Assembly: GCA_046758905.1 (NCBI GenBank)
Contig: JBHIBC010000042.1
Span: 1 to 26,290, forward strand
DNA length: 26,290 nt
Direction of reading: 5' to 3'
Origin: JBHIBC01 sp046758905
GTDB taxonomy: Bacteria > Acidobacteriota > Polarisedimenticolia > Gp22-AA2
Below, piece after piece: positions 1 to 6,942 of this stretch; the stretch's first letter is position 1, and every line of letters starts with the position of its first letter. Below the pieces are notes generated by a model. It was not told where the DNA came from and did no database searches. It was given only the letters and a program-made list of their open reading frames with translations. The position numbers and the translations under genes were made by a program.

Positions 1-1216
1 GGATCAGCAGGCCCGCCACGAAGAACAGGGCCAGCGAGAGCACGGCCGCACGCTCGCTGCCCGCCAGAGCCGCCACGCCCCCGTAGAGCAGGGGACCGAG
101 CACCGCGCTGACCTTGCCCGTGAGGGCGTACAGGCCGAAGAACTCGGCGCTGCGGCCCGGCGGGATGAGCAGCCCCATCAGGCTGCGGCTCGCCGTCTGC
201 GTCGAGCCCATGCCGATGGAGGCACCGATGCCGACGGCGTAGAACCCGGGAACCGACTCCACCAGGAAAGCGCCGGCGACCACGCCGCACCACAGGAGGA
301 GCGTCAGGGTGATCGTGGGCCGGGCGCCCAAGCGATCGACCAGGTGGCCCGCACCGACGGCGCCGACGAGGGCGGTGAGCTGGGTCGTGATGAACAGGCT
401 CATGACCTGCGACATCGAGAAGCCGATGACGTGCATCGCGTAGATCGCGGAGAAGGCGATCACCGTCGTCACGCCGTCGTTATAGATGATGAAGGCGATG
501 AGATACCTGAACAGGTCCCGGAGCCGACGGAGCTCGCGGAGGGTCGCGAGCAGCCTGCGGAACCCCTCCCGCGCCCGGCCTCCGGCGATGAGCGGAGAGG
601 GGACCGCGCGCTCCCGGAGAAGCAGGAGAATCGGCAGGGTGAACACCAGGAAGAACAAGGACACGACCCCGAAGCTCAGGCGGTAGCTGGACCCGGCCTC
701 GGGGCCCATCCCGGAGCTGGTCAGCGGGTAGGTCAGCAGGAGGGCCGCCAGGCCCCCCAGGTAGCCGGTCGCCCAGCCGTACCCGGAGACCCGACCCAGC
801 TCGCCCTCGTCGGCGATCTCCGGCAGGAAGCCGTTGTAAAAGACGTGCGCCGCCTCGTAGCCGATGTTGGCGACGACGAACAACAGCATCCCGGCGGCGA
901 TGTCGCCGCGCTCCACGGCCATCAGGAGGCCGGTGAACACGATCGAGGTCGCGGCGCACAGCGCCAGGAAGGTCTTCTTGCGCCCCGAGGCGTCGGCGAT
1001 GGCACCCAGGAGGGGGGAGAGGACCGCGACGATGAGCATCGAGGAGGCGATGCAGATCCCCCAATAGAGATCGGCGCCGGTCCCCAGCTCGGCCGCCACG
1101 ACGGTGCGGAAGTAGAGCCCGTAGGCGACGGTGACGATGAGGGTCGTGAAGGAGGAGTCGGCGAAATCGTACAGGCACCAGGCGAGGACCTCGATCCGGC
1201 CGGCCTTCCTCGACAC
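1..1216 (-). CDS. MFS transporter, UMF1/Atg22-like (3' end outside window)
   Basis: A multipass inner-membrane permease of the major facilitator superfamily. The product opens with AWCLYDFADSSFTT, close to the UMF1 (Atg22-like) signature, followed by the loop LLGAIADASGRKKTF typical of the MFS TM2-TM3 junction, then FVVANIGYEAAHVFYNGFLPE and GRVSGYGWATGYLGG, all characteristic of UMF1 proteins. About 405 codons are present and the C-terminus runs off the window edge. I chose GTG at 1216 because GGGAGG lies about 5 nt upstream and the conserved N-terminus follows within 12 residues. Frame-shifted open frames overlap this gene but have no sensible protein content. Substrate is unknown; the family is assigned to export or efflux by homology to yeast Atg22. 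A sigma70-like promoter lies upstream at 1258-1286. Family assignment is firm, function is not. Confidence 0.9.
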   Translation of the reverse strand, partial: MSRKAGRIEVLAWCLYDFADSSFTTLIVTVAYGLYFRTVVAAELGTGADLYWGICIASSMLIVAVLSPLLGAIADASGRKKTFLALCAATSIVFTGLLMAVERGDIAAGMLLFVVANIGYEAAHVFYNGFLPEIADEGELGRVSGYGWATGYLGGLAALLLTYPLTSSGMGPEAGSSYRLSFGVVSLFFLVFTLPILLLLRERAVPSPLIAGGRAREGFRRLLATLRELRRLRDLFRYLIAFIIYNDGVTTVIAFSAIYAMHVIGFSMSQVMSLFITTQLTALVGAVGAGHLVDRLGARPTITLTLLLWCGVVAGAFLVESVPGFYAVGIGASIGMGSTQTASRSLMGLLIPPGRSAEFFGLYALTGKVSAVLGPLLYGGVAALAGSERAAVLSLALFFVAGLLI

Positions 1217-1257
1217 GCCACCTCCCGAATCGGCCCTCGCCCGCCGCGGCTCGGCGG

Positions 1258-1286
1258 ATGATAACAGCGGGGTGAGCGGGGTGCAA
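1258..1286 (-). promoter_or_regulatory. Sigma70-type promoter of the MFS gene
   Basis: On the minus strand TTGCAC (1286-1281) and TATCAT (1263-1258) are separated by 17 nt, about 42 nt upstream of the GTG at 1216. Both hexamers differ little from consensus. It overlaps the divergent promoter of the CcmH-like gene, so the two may compete for RNA polymerase. Inference from sequence only. Confidence 0.6.
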
Positions 1287-1297
1287 CGCCGCGCCTC

Positions 1298-1306
1298 TGC
1301 TATAAT
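1298..1306 (+). promoter_or_regulatory. Extended -10 promoter of the CcmH-like gene
   Basis: TGCTATAAT carries a perfect TATAAT (1301-1306) preceded by TGn, an extended -10. No clear -35 lies 16-18 nt upstream. Transcription would start near 1313, leaving a leader of about 70 nt before the ATG at 1387. In such GC-rich DNA a perfect TATAAT stands out. Confidence 0.6.
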
Positions 1307-1386
1307 TCCGGGGCTCGGCGAGGCGGGGAGAGATGGAGCTCCCCGCGATTCATTCCCGGGCGGGAGGGGAGACCGCGGGAGCCTCC

Positions 1387-1863
1387 ATGGGCGAGTCCGG
1401 AAGCGTGCAGCGACAGGGGTCCGGCCCGGGGCAGGCCCAGCGCCGCGCCATCAACCTCGCGGTCCTCGCCGGAGCGCTGATTCTGCTCGGGCTCGTGGCG
1501 GCCGCGGTGTACCGGATGAACAGGACCCGGGCGGCATCTGCGCGGCCGCCGGCGGCCGCCGACCAGCCGGGGGCGCCTCGCGGCGGCAGGGCGGTGACAG
1601 CCGCCGTGCCGATCAAGCTGACCCCTCAGGCGCGCGTCGCCGCGGAGCGTTACCGCTGCGTCTGCGGCTGCAACGACCCCCTGAGCACCTGCACCTGCAG
1701 CCGGACCCCCGGCTCGCGCGACATGAAGGAGTACCTCCAGGAGCTGGTCGACCAGCGGGAGGGAATGCAGGAGATCGATCGGGCCATGGTCGAGCGGTAC
1801 GGCGCGGCGGCGCTGCTGTCCAATCCCCCCTCGGAGTCCGGGACGTCCGGCCCCGACCGCTGA
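1387..1863 (+). CDS. Membrane-anchored CcmH/NrfF-like Cys-rich protein
   Basis: A 158-residue protein with one N-terminal membrane anchor (about residues 22-44) and a periplasmic domain. The domain holds CVCGC, then CTC, then MKEYLQELVD and VERYGAAALL. This spacing resembles the CcmH/CycL/NrfF domain, where a CxxC thiol pair is followed by a helix and a YG..VL ending; those proteins keep apocytochrome c reduced for heme attachment. Here the classical LRCxxC pair is replaced by five cysteines as CxCxC and CxC, so metal binding is as plausible as thiol chemistry. No other ccm gene is nearby. I prefer ATG 1387 (GGGAG 5 nt upstream) over ATG 1333, whose purine run is too close. It is convergent with nadK, whose stop lies 37 nt away. 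Family moderately sure, role uncertain. Confidence 0.65.
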   Translation: MGESGSVQRQGSGPGQAQRRAINLAVLAGALILLGLVAAAVYRMNRTRAASARPPAAADQPGAPRGGRAVTAAVPIKLTPQARVAAERYRCVCGCNDPLSTCTCSRTPGSRDMKEYLQELVDQREGMQEIDRAMVERYGAAALLSNPPSESGTSGPDR

Positions 1864-1899
1864 GAGGTCCCGCAACTCTCCCCCGGAGCACGCGACCCC

Positions 1900-2784
1900 T
1901 CAGCGTTCCCCCCAGTGCAGCTTGTGTCGCAGCAGCTCGAAGTAGTCCTTGCGGCGCGAGCGGACCATCAGGACCGGCGAGCGGCTCCGCCTCACGCTCA
2001 CCCTGTCCCCCACCTTCATCGGGAAGCCGACCTGGCCGTCGAGCGTGAGGTAGGTCTCCGCGTTGTCGGTGCGCAGGACGATCTCCACCCTCGACCGCTC
2101 CGAGACCACCAGCGGACGCATCGTCAGGGTGTGCGGGCAGATGGGCGCGATCAGCAGCGCGTCGAGATTGGGATGGATGATCGGCCCGCCGGCGGACAGG
2201 GAATAGGCGGTCGATCCGGTGGGGGTGGACACGATCAGCCCATCCGCCTTGTAGGTCGTCACCAGGCTGCGGTCGATCGACAGCTCCATGTCGATGATGC
2301 GGGCCAGCGCCCCCTTGTTGATGACCACGTCGTTGAGGACCGAGCGACGCGCGACGGTCCGGCGGGCCCGGCGGAGCGAGACCTCCAGGGCCATGCGGCG
2401 GTCGACATCGAAGCGCCCGTCCAGGACCGCGGCCAGCGAGCCCTCCATCTCCTCCAGGCTGGTCTCGGTGAGGAAGCCGAGGCCGCCGAGGTTCACCCCG
2501 AGGATCGGCCTCGGCCGGTCGGCGGTCGCGCGGGCCACGGACAGCAGGGTCCCGTCGCCCCCGATGACGACGTAAAGATCGGCCGGCCGGCCGGTCCCTC
2601 CGAGGGCGCGCGCGGCACCTCTCCGCCCTAGGGACCGGGCGGTCTCCGGGTCGAGCCAGGCCGTCACGCCGCGGTCCGCCAGCAGGCGCAGCACGCGGCG
2701 GACCGCGTCCCGCGCCACCCGCCGGTGGCGCTTGGCGACGACCATGACGCGCTCAATCGGGCCCGGTGGCTTCCCCTTGACCAT
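1900..2784 (-). CDS. nadK: NAD kinase
   Basis: ATP- (or polyphosphate-) dependent phosphorylation of NAD to NADP in the cytosol. The 294-residue product is normal length for bacterial NadK. GGDGT, the phosphate-binding signature, is at residues 75-79; LGVNLGGLGFLTE follows at about 95-107, NDVVINKG at 151-158, and the glycine-rich NAD-binding segment PTGSTAYSLSAGGP at about 188-201. I chose ATG 2784 because GAGG lies 8 nt upstream and the first strand (ERVMVVAK) would be lost with the internal ATG at 2744. This start lies 32 nt inside the end of tlyA, implying translational coupling. nadK next to tlyA is a common arrangement in bacteria. It appears to be the last gene of the long minus-strand array. 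Confidence 0.95.
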   Translation of the reverse strand: MVKGKPPGPIERVMVVAKRHRRVARDAVRRVLRLLADRGVTAWLDPETARSLGRRGAARALGGTGRPADLYVVIGGDGTLLSVARATADRPRPILGVNLGGLGFLTETSLEEMEGSLAAVLDGRFDVDRRMALEVSLRRARRTVARRSVLNDVVINKGALARIIDMELSIDRSLVTTYKADGLIVSTPTGSTAYSLSAGGPIIHPNLDALLIAPICPHTLTMRPLVVSERSRVEIVLRTDNAETYLTLDGQVGFPMKVGDRVSVRRSRSPVLMVRSRRKDYFELLRHKLHWGER

Positions 2785-3592
2785 GCACGATGCCTCGGAA
2801 AAGACGCGCCCGCGCCCCCGGGCCCAGGGGCTTGCCCGCCGTCGCCAGGCGGAGGAAGAACTCGCGGTTCCCTTCGGCGCCGGCGATGGGGGAGGCGCAG
2901 GCGTCCCGCGTCCGCAGGCCGGCCGCTTCGGCGGCCGCCGCGACAGACTCGAGCGCCGCCGCGTGCTTGCGCGGGTCGCGGACGATGCCGCCCGTCTCGA
3001 CCTCACCGCGGCCGACCTCGAACTGCGGCTTGACCAGAGCGAGCACTTCGCCGCCGGGCCGCAGGACCGGCGGCAGGACCGGGAGGATGAGACGCAGGGA
3101 GATGAAGCTGACGTCCGCGAGAATCAGATCGACCGGCTCGGGGAGGTCCTCCCGCCGGAGGAACCGCGCGTTGATCCCCTCGAGGGGGACCACCCGGGAA
3201 TCGCGTCGGAGCGACCAGTCGAGCTGTCCGACCCCCACGTCCAGAGCGTACACCCTCGCCGCGCCGCGGCGCAGCAGGCAGTCGGTGAACCCGCCGATCG
3301 AGGCGCCGATGTCGAGGGCCACCCGCCCGGACGGGTCGACCAGGAGACGGTCGAGCGCCCCGTCCAGCTTGAGGCCGCCGCGCCCAACGAAGGGGTGGTC
3401 GCGCTCCACCACCGTGACATCGGCGTCGGCCGGGACGAGGGTCCCCGGCTTGGACGCCGGCAGCCCGTCCACCCGCACGACTCCCGCCATCACCAGCGCC
3501 TGGGCCCGCTCGCGGCTCCGGGCCAGTCCGCGGGAGACGATCAGCCGATCGAGGCGCTCCCTCCGGGCCCTGCATCGCGCGCTCGGACCCAC
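2753..3592 (-). CDS. tlyA: TlyA-family rRNA 2'-O-methyltransferase
   Basis: SAM-dependent 2'-O-methylation of rRNA cytidines; in mycobacteria this modifies 16S and 23S rRNA and sensitises to capreomycin. The 279-residue product has an N-terminal S4 RNA-binding domain (about 13-60, ERLDRLIVSRGLARSRERA) and an FtsJ-type Rossmann domain with DIGASIGGFTD at 94-104. The four expected catalytic residues are visible: K75 in RGGLKLDG, D160 in LADVSFISL, K188 in LVKPQFEVG and E245 in NREFFLRL, spaced as in mycobacterial TlyA. The GTG start at 3592 shares one base with the ispA stop (TAGTG), so the two are coupled; an upstream ATG would only add residues inside ispA. Some TlyA homologues are also reported as hemolysins, but the intact tetrad supports the methyltransferase role. 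Confidence 0.92.
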   Translation of the reverse strand: MGPSARCRARRERLDRLIVSRGLARSRERAQALVMAGVVRVDGLPASKPGTLVPADADVTVVERDHPFVGRGGLKLDGALDRLLVDPSGRVALDIGASIGGFTDCLLRRGAARVYALDVGVGQLDWSLRRDSRVVPLEGINARFLRREDLPEPVDLILADVSFISLRLILPVLPPVLRPGGEVLALVKPQFEVGRGEVETGGIVRDPRKHAAALESVAAAAEAAGLRTRDACASPIAGAEGNREFFLRLATAGKPLGPGARARLFRGIVHGQGEATGPD

Positions 3593-4476
3593 TAGCTCAT
3601 CCGCCGCAGGACGTACCGCCCGATGTCGACCAAGGGCGCGGCCCGCCGTCCGACCGGCTCGAGGGCGGCGCACGCCCGTTCCACCGCCCGCTCGGCCCGC
3701 AGGCGTGACGCCGCGATCCCGATCAGGGCGGGGAAGGTCGCCTTGCGCGCGCGGGCGTCCTTGCGGACGGCCTTGCCGAGGCTCTCGGCGCTGCCCTCGA
3801 GGTCAAGGATGTCGTCGATCACCTGGAACGCCAGGCCGATCCCGTCGCCGAAGCGCCTCAGCGCCTCGATGTGGGTCGGCTTCCCGCCGCCCACGATCCC
3901 GCCGATCTGCACCGCCGCGCTGATGAGCGCCCCGGTCTTCGCCCTATGGATGCGCGTCAGGGTCCGATAGGTGTAAGGCCGCCCCGAGGTCTCCAGGTCC
4001 AGCACCTGCCCCCCGATCATCCCCGACACGCCCGCGGCGCTGGCGAGCACGGTCATGGCGCGCACCTTTCGGTCCGCCAGCCGGCCTCGGGGGTACGTGG
4101 CCATCACCTCGAAGGCGTGGGTGAGAAGCGCATCTCCGGCGAGGATCGCCGTCGCCTCGCCGAACACGCGGTGGCTTGCGGCCCGTCCGCGGCGGACGTC
4201 GTCGTTGTCCAGGGCCGGGAGATCGTCATGGATGAGGGAGTAGGTGTGGATCATCTCGACCGCGGCGGCGGCGGGCAGGACGTCGCTCACCCGTCCCCTC
4301 ACCGCGCGGCAGGCGGTCAGCGCCAGGATCGGCCGCAGGCGCTTCCCCCCGGGGAAGAGCGAGTACTGCATCGCGCGGCGCACCGTCGCGGGCGCCTGGC
4401 GGGAGGACGGCAAAAACCGCTTGAGCGCGGCGTCGACCAGCCGCCGCTCCACGCTGAGGTAGGCGTCGACGCTCAT
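3592..4476 (-). CDS. ispA: Polyprenyl (farnesyl/geranylgeranyl) diphosphate synthase
   Basis: Short-chain trans-isoprenyl diphosphate synthase that condenses IPP with allylic diphosphates, supplying undecaprenyl carrier, quinone and other isoprenoid pathways. The 294-residue product has the first Asp-rich motif in LIHDDLPALDNDD (D84, D85, D90) and the second in DDILD (221-225), plus GGKRLRP at 43-49 for IPP binding. The two-residue insertion in the first motif is typical of bacterial IspA-type enzymes. ATG 4476 overlaps the xseB stop as ATGA, and xseA-xseB-ispA is a widespread bacterial gene cluster. Chain length (C15 or C20) cannot be fixed from the sequence alone. No dxs follows it here, although dxs is often next in other bacteria; tlyA takes that position. 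Confidence 0.92.
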   Translation of the reverse strand: MSVDAYLSVERRLVDAALKRFLPSSRQAPATVRRAMQYSLFPGGKRLRPILALTACRAVRGRVSDVLPAAAAVEMIHTYSLIHDDLPALDNDDVRRGRAASHRVFGEATAILAGDALLTHAFEVMATYPRGRLADRKVRAMTVLASAAGVSGMIGGQVLDLETSGRPYTYRTLTRIHRAKTGALISAAVQIGGIVGGGKPTHIEALRRFGDGIGLAFQVIDDILDLEGSAESLGKAVRKDARARKATFPALIGIAASRLRAERAVERACAALEPVGRRAAPLVDIGRYVLRRMS

Positions 4477-4760
4477 CGCTCCTCCGGCTCGCCCCGCTCG
4501 GGGCCCTGGCCCTCGTCGGGAGTCTCGAACGGCACGAGGCTCGGCTGCCCGCGCTCGTCGCTGGTGAGCAGGTCGATCCGGCGCTGGGCCTGGTCGAGGC
4601 GCGAGGCGCACAGGCGCGTCAACCGGACGCCCTCCTCGAACAGGCCGAGCGACTCCTCGAGGCTGCGATCGCCGCTCTCCAGATCCTTGACGATCTCCTC
4701 GAGCCTGGACAGCGCGGCCTCGAAGCTCGGCTCCTTAGAAGCCCTCTTCGCCCGTGGCAT
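4473..4760 (-). CDS. xseB: Exodeoxyribonuclease VII small subunit
   Basis: Small subunit of the XseA/XseB exonuclease that degrades single-stranded DNA from both ends to acid-soluble oligonucleotides. The 95-residue protein contains the family core FEAALSRLEEIVKDLESGD followed by SLEESLGLFEEGVRLTRLC, two helices that form the XseB hairpin. The Shine-Dalgarno AAAGGAGGT lies 5 nt before ATG 4760 and is the best match in the window, consistent with the large molar excess of XseB over XseA in the holoenzyme. The start lies within the last 26 nt of xseA. The C-terminal acidic tail (about 75-95) is low-complexity and probably disordered. Confidence 0.95.
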   Translation of the reverse strand: MPRAKRASKEPSFEAALSRLEEIVKDLESGDRSLEESLGLFEEGVRLTRLCASRLDQAQRRIDLLTSDERGQPSLVPFETPDEGQGPERGEPEER

Positions 4761-6156
4761 GCTCGACCTCCTTTACCTCGCAGCCCAACCGACCGCGATG
4801 CAGCCGCACGCGGACCCGGGCACCGGGCCGCACGCCGGACGTGTCCTTCAGTATCATGCCGCCGCGCTCCTCGCGGCAGATGGCGTAGCCGCGCGCCAGG
4901 ACCGCGAGGGGGGAGAGGGCGGTCAGGCGGTCCCCGTACGCCGAGACTCGGTCCCGCGCCCGATCGAGCGCCGCGCCCAGGGCGGCCCGCAGCAGCCTGG
5001 CCCGGAGCGCGATGTGGGCGCGGCGCGCCGCCAGGCGCTCGGCGAGGCGGGCGGTCGACATCCGTTGCGCCGTCACCTCCAGACGGTGCCGGACGCCCAC
5101 GACGCGCCGGTCCAGGTGAGAGCGCAGGCGATAGCTCAGGTCATCGAGCCGCTGCATGGCGTCCCGGAGGCGATCCCGGGCGGCGGCGAAGGCTCGCTGG
5201 GCGCCCAGCGCATCGAGATCGCGCCGCAGCCGGAGGAGGCCCAGCCGCATGGTCGCCCTCATTCGTGATCGGAGCCCTTCGATGGTCCCGGCGAGCTCGT
5301 CCCTCGAGCGCGCCACCATCTCCGCGGCCGCCGAGGGCGTCGGCGCCCGGAGGTCCGCGACGAGATCCGAGATGGTCACGTCCACCTCATGACCGACGGC
5401 GGAGATCACCGGAGCGGCGGAGCCGGCGATGGCCCGGGCGACGCTCTCCTCGTTGAACGGCCACAGATCCTCCAGCGAGCCTCCGCCGCGGGTCACGATC
5501 AACGCGTCCACGCCGCCGAGCCGGTTCAGCCGGCGGATCCCATCGACGATCTCCTCCGCCGCCCCGGCGCCCTGAACGCGCGAGGGCGCGATCACCACGT
5601 GCAGGCCGTCGAAGCGGCGCCGCAGGACCCTGAGGATGTCGCGGATCGCGGCGCCCGACGGAGAGGTCACGATCCCGATCCGCCGGGGTAGTAGGGGTAG
5701 CGGGCGCTTGCGGCCGGCGTCGAACAGCCCCTCCGCCATGAGCCGCTGCTTGAGCTGCTCGAAGGCGAGCTGCAGCGCCCCCAGCCCGGCCGGCTCCATC
5801 CGCTCGACGACGATCTGGTAGGTCCCGCGGGGCTCGTACAGGCTGACGCGCCCGAGCGCGAGCACCTTGAGGCCATCCTCGGGCCGGAAGCGGAGCGCGC
5901 CGGCGCTGCCCCGAAAGAGCACGGCCGCGATCTGCGACGAGGCGTCCTTGAGGGTGAAGTAGGTGTGGCCGGACGGGTAGCGGCGCAGATTGCTGACCTC
6001 CCCCTCCACCCAGACCGACGCGAAGGCCTCCTCGAGCAGGTCCCGCGCCAGGGCGTTGAGCTGGCTGACCGTCAGGACGCGGCGCTCGCCCCGAGGGCTC
6101 CGCAGCGCAGCGCCCTCGAAGAGGCTACGCATCGCCGGGCCCGCCGCGGCCCGCAT
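4735..6156 (-). CDS. xseA: Exodeoxyribonuclease VII large subunit
   Basis: Catalytic subunit of exonuclease VII, acting in mismatch repair and removal of single-stranded DNA. The product of about 473 residues starts with an OB-fold (LTVSQLNALARDLLEE, VWVEGEVSNLRRYPSGHTYFTLKD) and continues with the nuclease domain, including GIVTSPSGAAIRDI and RGGGSLEDLWPFN, then PVISAVGHEVDVTISDLVAD. A long Arg/Leu-rich coiled-coil region follows, and the C-terminus (LARGYAICREE) is typical of XseA. ATG 6156 has AGGTG 7 nt upstream; ATG 6132 is possible but lacks a ribosome site. Either start overlaps the end of the ymdB-like gene. Length is normal for the family. Confidence 0.95.
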   Translation of the reverse strand: MRAAAGPAMRSLFEGAALRSPRGERRVLTVSQLNALARDLLEEAFASVWVEGEVSNLRRYPSGHTYFTLKDASSQIAAVLFRGSAGALRFRPEDGLKVLALGRVSLYEPRGTYQIVVERMEPAGLGALQLAFEQLKQRLMAEGLFDAGRKRPLPLLPRRIGIVTSPSGAAIRDILRVLRRRFDGLHVVIAPSRVQGAGAAEEIVDGIRRLNRLGGVDALIVTRGGGSLEDLWPFNEESVARAIAGSAAPVISAVGHEVDVTISDLVADLRAPTPSAAAEMVARSRDELAGTIEGLRSRMRATMRLGLLRLRRDLDALGAQRAFAAARDRLRDAMQRLDDLSYRLRSHLDRRVVGVRHRLEVTAQRMSTARLAERLAARRAHIALRARLLRAALGAALDRARDRVSAYGDRLTALSPLAVLARGYAICREERGGMILKDTSGVRPGARVRVRLHRGRLGCEVKEVEHATGEEGF

Positions 6157-6934
6157 CGGCGCGCACCTGGATCCGCTCGATCTCCCTGGCCCGGCCGGTG
6201 GTCTCGTCCACGTCGAGGATCACGCCGCACAGGCGCACGTCGCCTCGGGCGGCGGAGAAGCGCACCGGCAGGCCGGTGCGGAAGCGCCGCAGGGCGAGGG
6301 AGGTCCGGATGCCGATCACCGACTCGTAGGGTCCGGTCATGCCCAGGTCGGTGATGTAGGCGGTGCCGCCCGGGAGGATCCGTTCGTCCGCCGTCTGGAT
6401 GTGCGTGTGGGTGCCCAGGACGGCCGTGACGCGGCCGTCGAGGTGCCAGCCCATGGCGTTCTTCTCGGAGGTCGCCTCGGCATGCATGTCGACCAGGATG
6501 ACCTTCGCGGCCTGGCGGATCCGCGGGAGGAGGTCGTCGATCGCCCGGAACGGGTCGTCGCACGGCGGCATGAAGACCCGTCCCATCAGGTTGACGACCG
6601 CGACCGGGACGCCGGCGGGGGACTCCCCGCCGAACAGGCCGCGGCCCGGGGCGCCATCGGGGTAGTTGATCGGGCGGATCAGCCGGCGCTCCGAGTGGAG
6701 GTAGTCGACGATCTCCGACCGGTCCCAGATGTGGTTGCCGCTCGTCAGACAGTCGAAGCCGGCGGCGAACATCTGCTCCGCGAGGCCGGGAGTGACGCCG
6801 AAGCCGTCGGCGGCGTTCTCGACGTTGCCGACCGTGAAATCGACCCGTCGCTCGGCGACGAGCCGCGGGAGCTGCGACAGCACGATGCGGCGCCCCGCCC
6901 GGCCGTTGATGTCGCCGATGAACGCGATCCTCAT
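6125..6934 (-). CDS. YmdB-like calcineurin-type metallophosphoesterase (TIGR00282 family)
   Basis: A 269-residue dinuclear-metal phosphoesterase of the family containing Bacillus YmdB, reported to hydrolyse 2',3'-cyclic nucleotides and to affect RNA decay and biofilm regulation. Metal-binding motifs are visible: GDINGRAGR at the N-terminus, GNVENAADGFG, TSGNHIWDRSEI, VDMHAEATSEK, GTHTHIQTADERILPGG and ITDLGMTGP. ATG 6934 starts 8 nt after the rny stop. The pairing rny-ymdB is conserved in several phyla, Firmicutes among them, and supports a shared role in RNA metabolism. The native substrate here is not established. All recognised metal ligands look intact, unlike those of the neighbouring RNase Y. 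Confidence 0.92.
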   Translation of the reverse strand: MRIAFIGDINGRAGRRIVLSQLPRLVAERRVDFTVGNVENAADGFGVTPGLAEQMFAAGFDCLTSGNHIWDRSEIVDYLHSERRLIRPINYPDGAPGRGLFGGESPAGVPVAVVNLMGRVFMPPCDDPFRAIDDLLPRIRQAAKVILVDMHAEATSEKNAMGWHLDGRVTAVLGTHTHIQTADERILPGGTAYITDLGMTGPYESVIGIRTSLALRRFRTGLPVRFSAARGDVRLCGVILDVDETTGRAREIERIQVRADAGRGGPGDA

Positions 6935-6942
6935 CGGCGCTC

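Noticed and set aside
480..1286. An Arg/His-rich open frame opposite the MFS gene frame
   Set aside because: It is an alternate frame of the transporter. The conserved UMF1 residues are in another frame, and this product has no protein-like pattern.
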